From NCBI GenBank assembly GCA_021797025.1, contig JAKAAK010000176.1:1-6798 (forward strand): a stretch of DNA of 6,798 bases, written 5' to 3'. The stretch is from Thermoplasmata archaeon (GTDB taxonomy: Archaea > Thermoplasmatota > Thermoplasmata > Thermoplasmatales > Thermoplasmataceae). The notes under the pieces were generated by a model. It was not told the origin of the DNA, did no database searches, and worked only from the letters and a program-made list of their open reading frames with translations. The position numbers and the translations under genes were made by a program. Shown here piece by piece: positions 1-3,664 of the stretch. The stretch's first letter is position 1. The number at the start of each line of letters is the position of its first letter.

Positions 1-235
1 TAATATACTGTGTGGACTGATAAGGGTCAACCTGGCTGTAGTAAAAGAATAGTACTATTCCTGAAACTATCTGGTAAATAAGTGCTGTGGCAACCCATGC
101 ACCTGTCCACTCGTCTATTTTATATCCCCTGCTTGTAACCGATTTAAATCCCAATGTATAAGATCCATCAGGTAAGTCTTTTTCCTCCTTCATTAAATCA
201 GTTATATTATAATTGTTAGTTTCTGCCTTTTCCAT
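1..235 (-). CDS. Cytochrome b (bc-type quinol oxidase subunit), N-terminal part, cut by window edge
   Basis: The open frame starts at ATG 235-233 and runs without a stop to the window edge, giving 78 residues. After a charged leader of about 40 residues comes WTGAWVATALIYQIVSGIVL (residues 43-62), then FFYYSQVDPYQSTQYI. This matches the first transmembrane helix of cytochrome b, in which a QI..G pair and a following Y.P....S...I segment are typical; Q55 and G59 are the expected Gln and Gly. The family carries two b hemes and oxidises quinol with a Rieske protein. Here the Rieske gene lies directly upstream with 9 bp between stop and start, so the two are almost certainly cotranscribed. The haem-ligand histidines lie beyond the edge and cannot be checked. 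The family call rests on one helix and the Rieske context. Archaeal names such as SoxC, SoxN or CbsA-linked b subunits exist, but I cannot choose among them. Confidence 0.82.
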   Translation of the reverse strand, partial: MEKAETNNYNITDLMKEEKDLPDGSYTLGFKSVTSRGYKIDEWTGAWVATALIYQIVSGIVLFFYYSQVDPYQSTQYI

Positions 236-240
236 TTAAT

Positions 241-247
241 TCACCTA
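241..247 (-). promoter_or_regulatory. Shine-Dalgarno site for cytochrome b, overlapping the Rieske stop codon
   Basis: Read on the minus strand, TAGGTGA lies 5 nt before the cytochrome b ATG. AGGTGA complements the archaeal 16S rRNA 3' end (ATCACCTCC). The TAG stop of the Rieske gene forms the first bases of this site, so termination of Rieske translation and initiation on cytochrome b are physically coupled. This supports both the operon and the start at 235. Confidence 0.75.
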
Positions 248-1282
248 CGAGCTCCCGCTGGAGCTATTTCCGGAAAAGCTCCCTTCCCACGCGCCTTCGT
301 TGCTTACCACTGTGGTTTTATATAATATTACACCTGAACTGTTGCTGTTTAATCCCTGATATAGTGATGGAGACGTCGTCAGCGATATAGGACTGGACAA
401 ATCTCCTGTAGACATTGTGGGTGGTACGGTATGAGTTCTGGACGTCCTTATTGCAGTGCCACCGGTTAAATCCTCGGTTTTAACCTGTGAACCATAGGTT
501 TCACCTCCAGGGAAGTTCAGATGTGTTCTTATAACGGCATTGCTTGAATTTATTCCATAGGCAAAGATATGATCGTTACCGTCAGTCGCCAGCATGATCT
601 GCGGCAATGAGTGATTTGCAGGACTAGATGCCGGACCATTATTGTAAAGGTTTCTACCTCCCCATACCGGATTGTACTGGCTCCCATGGCATTTGCAGTA
701 AATTAAACCGTAATCTGGCCACTGGGCAGGTGTTCCAGGTGCATCCGCTTTGTATCCTATTAGTTTGGACTCAAATGGTATGCTCTGGCCCGGATGGTAA
801 TCCAGAAATGGTGGTACACATCCAAGGTGTTGGCATATCCCACTCAGTGCAAGTATTGAATAATTATTTCCATTGTAACTTGTATAAATTATTCCATCCA
901 TGGGTGCCGTGGAAGATGGAGATACCTGGGTAAATCCACTTGAAGGGGCTGTTTTAGGTGTTGTAACCTTTACACCTTTCAGTACAAGCAAAAAGTTAGG
1001 TTCATCCTGCAAGGGATAATTGAAAACTAGTATCGGGGTACTCGTTGAATTTGGACTCGCAGCTGCATACTCTATGACATCAGTTATTGTAATCCTGCTT
1101 CCACTGGGGTCCTCCAGAACAGCCAGGGGGAAATTATCCATTACAGGTACGCTACGATCGCTAGGTACCACGTAACGTTCCATGGACAGTCCTCCCACCA
1201 TCAAAGCTGCTATGGAAAGACCTGCTCCCTTTAGAAAAGCCCTTTTCTCGGGCTCAGGAATATAGTTCTTATCATTGGCCAT
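245..1282 (-). CDS. Rieske [2Fe-2S] protein, respiratory type, with KR Tat signal anchor
   Basis: This 345-residue protein is the high-potential electron acceptor of a bc-type quinol-oxidising complex and would act on the outer face of the membrane. Both cluster boxes are intact: CQHLGC at 150-155 and CKCHGS at 196-201. By family precedent C150, H152, C196 and H199 bind the cluster, while C155 and C198 form the stabilising disulfide. S201 and Y203, which raise the redox potential in respiratory Rieske proteins, are also present. The N-terminus EKRAFLKGAG (12-21) followed by a hydrophobic stretch to about residue 32 is a Tat signal anchor in which the usual RR is KR. The boxes are separated by 40 residues, against 13 in bovine Rieske, and the C-terminus ends in a Ser/Gly-rich tail. 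It is divergent from tatAC and lies just upstream of cytochrome b. ATG at 1282 fits a leaderless start, with a TATA-like element about 24 nt upstream. Sulfolobus SoxL/SoxF are comparable long archaeal Rieske proteins, but no specific symbol is justified. Confidence 0.95.
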   Translation of the reverse strand: MANDKNYIPEPEKRAFLKGAGLSIAALMVGGLSMERYVVPSDRSVPVMDNFPLAVLEDPSGSRITITDVIEYAAASPNSTSTPILVFNYPLQDEPNFLLVLKGVKVTTPKTAPSSGFTQVSPSSTAPMDGIIYTSYNGNNYSILALSGICQHLGCVPPFLDYHPGQSIPFESKLIGYKADAPGTPAQWPDYGLIYCKCHGSQYNPVWGGRNLYNNGPASSPANHSLPQIMLATDGNDHIFAYGINSSNAVIRTHLNFPGGETYGSQVKTEDLTGGTAIRTSRTHTVPPTMSTGDLSSPISLTTSPSLYQGLNSNSSGVILYKTTVVSNEGAWEGSFSGNSSSGSS

Positions 1283-1300
1283 GAATGTTCATTTAAAAGA

Positions 1301-1310
1301 TATCTAAATG
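1301..1310 (-). promoter_or_regulatory. Candidate TATA element for the Rieske-cytochrome b operon
   Basis: On the minus strand CATTTAGATA is centred about 24 nt before the Rieske ATG at 1282, the distance expected for an archaeal leaderless transcript. A second AT-rich stretch (TTTTAAAT, about 1291-1298) is too close to the ATG for that role. The match to a consensus TATA box is imperfect, so the exact box is uncertain. Confidence 0.5.
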
Positions 1311-1324
1311 TTTACTTAATTTCA

Positions 1325-1336
1325 TGAATATATTCA
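1325..1336. promoter_or_regulatory. Perfect 12-bp palindrome between divergent Rieske and tatA promoters
   Basis: TGAATATATTCA is a perfect inverted repeat with no spacer. Its centre (about 1330) is about 24 bp from the Rieske TATA-like element and about 22 bp from the tatA TATA box, nearly midway. A dimeric regulator bound here could act on both promoters. AT-rich DNA yields palindromes by chance, so function is inferred from position only. Confidence 0.4.
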
Positions 1337-1345
1337 ATAAAAACA

Positions 1346-1359
1346 AAATATATATTTAA
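1346..1359 (+). promoter_or_regulatory. TATA box of the tatA-tatC operon
   Basis: AAATATATATTTAA is a strong archaeal TATA element centred near 1352. Transcription would start near 1377-1379, leaving a leader of roughly 12-14 nt before ATG 1391. That leader contains GTGAT (1381-1385), a partial Shine-Dalgarno match 5 nt before the ATG, so this gene may be leadered, unlike most other first genes here. Confidence 0.65.
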
Positions 1360-1390
1360 TTCAGAGTTGATTATGAATCAGTGATAGTTG

Positions 1391-1720
1391 ATGTTTGATT
1401 CGTATATGGATATATTGATAATTGCGGTTGTTGCTCTGATTATCTTCGGAGGAACAAAGAAGATACCTGAAATGGCGAGAAATCTGGGAAAGGCTACCGG
1501 AGAATTCAAGAGGGGCCAGATGGAAATCGAAAATGAGTTGAAGAACGGAACCAGCACTGCACCGGTAAATAAAGGCCAGGTTAATTACATGAAGATTGCC
1601 GAAGATCTTAATATTGATGTAAAAGACAAGACAATAGATCAGATAATCGGCGAAATCAATCAAAAACTTGGCACTTCAACAAAACCCGTAGAAGGGGCAG
1701 TAGAAAGCAAGCAAAACTAA
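1391..1720 (+). CDS. tatA: TatA, pore-forming subunit of the twin-arginine translocase
   Basis: This 109-residue protein has the TatA architecture: a short N-terminal transmembrane helix (about 6-19, ILIIAVVALIIF), an FGG hinge at 19-21, and an amphipathic helix TKKIPEMARNLGKATGEFKR (22-41) that closely follows the family pattern FG..KLPE.AR.LGKA.GEFK. TatA oligomerises at substrate-loaded TatC to pass folded proteins across the membrane. Downstream of the helix is a distinct second segment (about 65-93, NYMKIAEDLNIDVKDKTIDQ onward) that resembles a small helical motif rather than the disordered tail of bacterial TatA. I chose ATG 1391, preceded by GTGAT. A TTG three bases upstream (1388) would add a single residue and is less likely. 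tatC follows after one base. The Tat-dependent Rieske gene is divergent, which suggests the likely main cargo. Confidence 0.93.
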   Translation: MFDSYMDILIIAVVALIIFGGTKKIPEMARNLGKATGEFKRGQMEIENELKNGTSTAPVNKGQVNYMKIAEDLNIDVKDKTIDQIIGEINQKLGTSTKPVEGAVESKQN

Positions 1721-1721
1721 T

Positions 1722-2546
1722 ATGGAAAACGAATTACTGAACTATCTGGTTAAATATTCGGACGAGATAAGATACAGGGCAATCAGAATATTGGGTGTAT
1801 TTTTACTCTTCTTCGGTATCTTTGTCATTTTCAGGATTCAGTACATTTCCCTATTCGGTCAGAGATTTCTTTTCTTATATCCGGATCCACTGGATAATGT
1901 CGGTGCACAGGTACTTTACCTTTTAAAAGTGCACGATCTCACCTCAAATACAACCCTCCTTGTTCTAAAACCCGTTGATGGAGTAATGGCAGATTTCTAC
2001 ACATGTATGGCCATTTCACTGATAATTTCCATGCCCGTTATCATTTATGAAGTGTCTAAGTTCATTGATCCTGCCCTTAAAAACAGTGAAAAGGAATTAT
2101 TAAGGTCAATAATTATACCCGCGTCCCTACTCTTCTTTGCAGGAGCATTCGTGGGAATTTATTTCATAGCACCTATTCTATTCAGAATTTTTGCGGATTT
2201 CGATTTAGGTGTCGGAGCGGATGTAACCATGGGAATATCCAGCTTTGTTTCCTTTATTTTTATGTATACCATAGCTTTTGGGCTTTCATTTGAAATTCCG
2301 GTATTCATGGTCGGCCTGAGCAGGTTCGGAATAGTTACGGCGGATACATGGAAGAAGAACTGGAGATATGCTGTTATAGGTTCACTTATCTATGGCATGA
2401 TATTCTCACCGGGAGTTACTGGCTTTACAATGGTTGTAATAGCAATACCCATGATCGCACTGTACTTTGCAGGCATTCATTTTGCCATAAAGGCGGAGAA
2501 AAAATTCGAATCAGAAAACACATATTCAAACAGTGCTGACCAGTGA
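1722..2546 (+). CDS. tatC: TatC, substrate-receptor subunit of the twin-arginine translocase
   Basis: This 274-residue polytopic protein has about six transmembrane segments, as expected for TatC, which binds the twin-arginine signal and recruits TatA. The N-terminal SDEIRYR (13-19) corresponds to the conserved cytoplasmic ELR.R motif with the glutamate at residue 15. FIDPALKNSEKE (114-125) matches the F..PAL....E motif of the first cytoplasmic loop, with E123 in the place of the second signal-contacting glutamate. SFEIPVFMVGLSRFGIV and the KNWRYAVIGSLIYGMIFSPG to IAIPMIALY stretch match the conserved C-terminal helices. The usual TPPD motif reads SPGVTG (229-234), without the acidic residue. 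The loop between helices 1 and 2 is fairly long (about residues 41-85). The start is one base after the tatA stop with no clear Shine-Dalgarno site, which suggests translational re-initiation. Its last 21 bp overlap a convergent gene. Confidence 0.95.
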   Translation: MENELLNYLVKYSDEIRYRAIRILGVFLLFFGIFVIFRIQYISLFGQRFLFLYPDPLDNVGAQVLYLLKVHDLTSNTTLLVLKPVDGVMADFYTCMAISLIISMPVIIYEVSKFIDPALKNSEKELLRSIIIPASLLFFAGAFVGIYFIAPILFRIFADFDLGVGADVTMGISSFVSFIFMYTIAFGLSFEIPVFMVGLSRFGIVTADTWKKNWRYAVIGSLIYGMIFSPGVTGFTMVVIAIPMIALYFAGIHFAIKAEKKFESENTYSNSADQ

Positions 2547-2849
2547 AAGCCCTTTAATTTCAAATTTTCCTCCGATTTTAGATTTTATTTTTATTTTCTG
2601 TCTTTCCCTGTTGATTGAATTATAAACTTCTTCCGGCATCTCAATTTTTAGTGGATTTTCAATTCTATAATTATTATTAGACGAAAAACTTTCAATGATT
2701 GCGCATGCCGACTTTTTAATAAGCGGGCACATTTCATCCGTACAGGGCCCCTGTACAGTGGTGACCGATATGGACAGAACCCTGTTTCCTATGAGTTTAA
2801 CTTCTTTATCTCCAATTTCAATTGAACCGTTGCCTATCTGAATCTCCAT
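2526..2849 (-). CDS. Unrecognised 107-residue protein with a three-cysteine cluster, divergent from copR
   Basis: I do not recognise this family. The 107-residue product is soluble, with no signal or membrane segment. Its N-terminal half looks beta-rich (alternating I/V: MEIQIGNGSIEIGDKEVKLI). It then has VQGPCTDEMCPLIKKSAC (32-49), which places cysteines at 36, 41 and 49 with M40 nearby, a plausible soft-metal site. The C-terminal third is basic and beta-like (KIKIKSKIGGKFEIKGL). A TATA-like stretch (about 2862-2877) lies at the right distance for a leaderless start at ATG 2849, and a perfect palindrome covers that start; both support a real gene. It shares its promoter region with copR, so a role in copper handling is possible but is inference from position. 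The end overlaps tatC by 21 bp tail-to-tail. A T6 run on its strand (2504-2499) could serve as a weak terminator inside tatC. Residual risk: it could be a spurious open frame. Confidence 0.68.
   Translation of the reverse strand: MEIQIGNGSIEIGDKEVKLIGNRVLSISVTTVQGPCTDEMCPLIKKSACAIIESFSSNNNYRIENPLKIEMPEEVYNSINRERQKIKIKSKIGGKFEIKGLSLVSTV
2564..2597 (+). terminator. Candidate T-rich terminator of tatA-tatC
   Basis: From 18 bp after the tatC stop the plus strand carries several T tracts in succession (TTTT, TTTTA, TTTTATTTTTATTTT). This is the usual form of archaeal intrinsic termination, which needs no hairpin. It lies inside the convergent 107-residue gene, so the T-richness may partly reflect the lysine-rich coding on the other strand. 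Confidence 0.35.
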
Positions 2850-2859
2850 AATGCATTAT
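2848..2859. promoter_or_regulatory. Perfect 12-bp palindrome at the start of the cysteine protein gene
   Basis: ATAATGCATTAT is a perfect inverted repeat that overlaps the first two bases of the minus-strand start codon, hence the probable transcription start of a leaderless mRNA. A factor bound here would block RNA polymerase. TGCATTAT recurs at 2888-2895, and TGCATAAT at 2958-2965 over the copR start, so one regulator may see all three. Confidence 0.4.
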
Positions 2860-2861
2860 CT

Positions 2862-2877
2862 GTATATATTATTAAAG
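2862..2877 (-). promoter_or_regulatory. TATA element of the cysteine protein gene
   Basis: On the minus strand CTTTAATAATATATAC (2877-2862) is an AT-rich TATA-like stretch whose upstream half sits 23-28 nt before ATG 2849, as expected for a leaderless transcript. The exact eight bases used by TBP cannot be decided by eye. Confidence 0.5.
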
Positions 2878-2929
2878 TGTTATTATATGCATTATGATAA
2901 CTTACTTTCAATAAAATGTAGCAATATGA

Positions 2930-2938
2930 TTTTATATG
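2930..2938 (+). promoter_or_regulatory. TATA box of copR, which decides the copR start
   Basis: TTTTATATG is centred about 23 nt before ATG 2957, which fits a leaderless mRNA beginning at or next to that ATG. The in-frame upstream ATG at 2936 lies inside this TATA box and so would not be in the transcript, which is why the shorter protein is preferred. Confidence 0.6.
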
Positions 2939-2939
2939 C

Positions 2940-2968
2940 TTTATTATTGTAGGAATATGCATAATAAA
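2940..2968. promoter_or_regulatory. Inverted repeat flanking the copR transcription start
   Basis: TTTATTAT (2940-2947) and ATAATAAA (2961-2968) are perfect 8-bp inverted arms around a 13-bp centre that contains the copR ATG, with TATGCATA inside it. The arm centres are 21 bp apart, about two helical turns, so both arms would face the same side of the DNA. This is a plausible autoregulatory site for an Lrp-like dimer. The low sequence complexity of the arms weakens the case. Confidence 0.35.
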
Positions 2969-3478
2969 ATAAGTTATAATGAATCTAAAGTTCTACGACT
3001 CCTGATGGAGGATTCCAGAACCTCAGTTCTTGATATCTCCAGAAAGCTTGCACTGAATAGAAATACGGTATCTAGCATAATAAAAAAATTAAACGCAAAT
3101 ATTATAGACAGGTATACTGTAGAAACAAAAGAACCTGAAAACAGTCTTTATATTATAATCGAAACTGATAATATAGATACTATAGATCAGAACGAAGTTA
3201 TAGAATATTTCGAACTGGCGAATGGCCATTATATTGCAATAATGAACAGGGATGCCCTGACAGGTAGTATTCGATACACAAACATCAATATGGCATACCG
3301 GCGCGTTATCAACAGGACTCCCGGGCAAATAGATCTTTACTGTGATTACTGCAACGGCATCATAACTGGAAAACCCCAAATCTATGAAACTGCCCATGGA
3401 CCGCTGTATTTCTGCTGCAATACCTGTAAGAGCGACTATATCAACGGCGGCAGTGCAATAAAATCCATGGAGAAATAG
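2957..3478 (+). CDS. copR: Copper-responsive Lrp-like regulator with C-terminal TRASH domain (CopR/CopY type)
   Basis: This 173-residue protein has three parts. Residues about 8-50 form an Lrp/AsnC-type winged helix (SKVLRLLMEDSRTSVLDISR then LALNRNTVSSIIKKL). Residues about 60-115 look like a reduced ligand-binding RAM-like domain (SLYIIIETDN, EVIEYFELANGHYIAIM). Residues 129-160 are a TRASH metal-sensing domain: C132-x20-C153-x3-C157, with extra cysteines at 129 and 154 and the hallmark LYFC.NTCK. This fusion is the archaeal copper regulator described beside copper ATPases in Sulfolobus, where CopR acts as an activator, and called CopY in Ferroplasma. It sits 47 bp upstream of copM-copA. 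I infer that Cu+ binding to the TRASH cysteines controls copM-copA expression. The ATG at 2957 is preferred over 2936, which lies in the TATA box. Other soft metals (Ag+, Cd2+) could also be sensed. Confidence 0.88.
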   Translation: MHNKISYNESKVLRLLMEDSRTSVLDISRKLALNRNTVSSIIKKLNANIIDRYTVETKEPENSLYIIIETDNIDTIDQNEVIEYFELANGHYIAIMNRDALTGSIRYTNINMAYRRVINRTPGQIDLYCDYCNGIITGKPQIYETAHGPLYFCCNTCKSDYINGGSAIKSMEK

Positions 3479-3488
3479 GCATTTTGCC
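3478..3488. promoter_or_regulatory. Inverted repeat just upstream of the copM TATA box, candidate CopR site
   Basis: GGCATTTTGCC has perfect 4-bp GC-containing arms around TTT and ends 4 bp before the copM TATA region. It begins at the last base of the copR stop codon. A position immediately upstream of the TATA/BRE is where archaeal activators help recruit TBP and TFB. Its core GCATTTTG differs by one base from GCATTATG at 2889-2896 in the copR upstream region. Confidence 0.4.
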
Positions 3489-3492
3489 CGGT

Positions 3493-3506
3493 AAATATAT
3501 AAATAG
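3493..3506 (+). promoter_or_regulatory. TATA box of the copM-copA operon
   Basis: AAATATATAAATAG is a strong archaeal TATA element centred near 3500, 26 nt before ATG 3526. It predicts a leaderless copM-copA transcript separate from that of copR, although read-through from copR is not excluded because no clear T-tract separates them. Confidence 0.7.
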
Positions 3507-3525
3507 CCTGTATCAATCATAAAAT

Positions 3526-3660
3526 ATGGCAACAGACCCAGTTTGTGGAATGAAAGGAAAGAAAGAGATATCAAGTGAGTATGGTGGAAAAACATATTAC
3601 TTCTGCAGGGAAGCATGTAAGGAAGAATTTGAAAAAAATCCAGTAAAATATACCAGGTGA
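3526..3660 (+). CDS. copM: CopM-type 44-residue TRASH/YHS metal-binding protein
   Basis: This 44-residue protein is a single TRASH/YHS module with almost nothing else. It begins MATDPVCGMKGKK and contains TYYFCREACKEEFEKNP, which gives C7-x19-C27-x3-C31. In the archaeal copper cluster such a protein (copM or copT in Sulfolobus, copZ in Ferroplasma) is thought to bind copper in the cytosol and hand it to the ATPase or the sensor. Its sequence is close to the N-terminus of the adjacent CopA (DPVCGM, YYFC...CK..F), so it is probably a free-standing paralogue of that domain. The ATG sits 26 nt after a strong TATA box, and the TGA stop is embedded in the Shine-Dalgarno site of copA. It is short enough to be missed by length-filtered gene calling. 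The family is clear; the chaperone role is from homologues, not from this sequence. Confidence 0.9.
   Translation: MATDPVCGMKGKKEISSEYGGKTYYFCREACKEEFEKNPVKYTR
3655..3660 (+). promoter_or_regulatory. Shine-Dalgarno site of copA, containing the copM stop codon
   Basis: AGGTGA lies 4 nt before the copA ATG, and its last three bases are the copM TGA stop. It is the same stop-within-SD arrangement as at the Rieske-cytochrome b junction. It supports coupled translation and the copA start at 3665. Confidence 0.75.
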
Positions 3661-3664
3661 ATAA

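Noticed and set aside
628..933. Plus-strand open frame of 101 codons
   Set aside because: It lies wholly opposite the Rieske gene, including both cluster boxes; the product has no recognisable domain and no promoter was seen.
1361..1663. Minus-strand open frame of 100 codons opposite tatA
   Set aside because: tatA on the other strand is unmistakable and the minus product is low in plausible domain structure; it is a shadow frame.
2936..2956. Seven-residue N-terminal extension of CopR from ATG 2936
   Set aside because: That ATG is within the TATA box; ATG 2957 is at leaderless distance and begins just before the winged helix.
2890..2981. Inverted pair CATTAT..AACTT (2890-2903) and AAGTTATAATG (2971-2981)
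   Set aside because: The arms match only with a 3-nt gap in one of them and lie about 70 bp apart in AT-rich DNA; chance is a sufficient explanation.
3089..3616. Minus-strand open frame of 175 codons opposite copR and copM
   Set aside because: It spans two genes with clear TRASH domains on the plus strand and covers their promoter; the Cys- and Tyr-rich product reflects the reverse of those codons.
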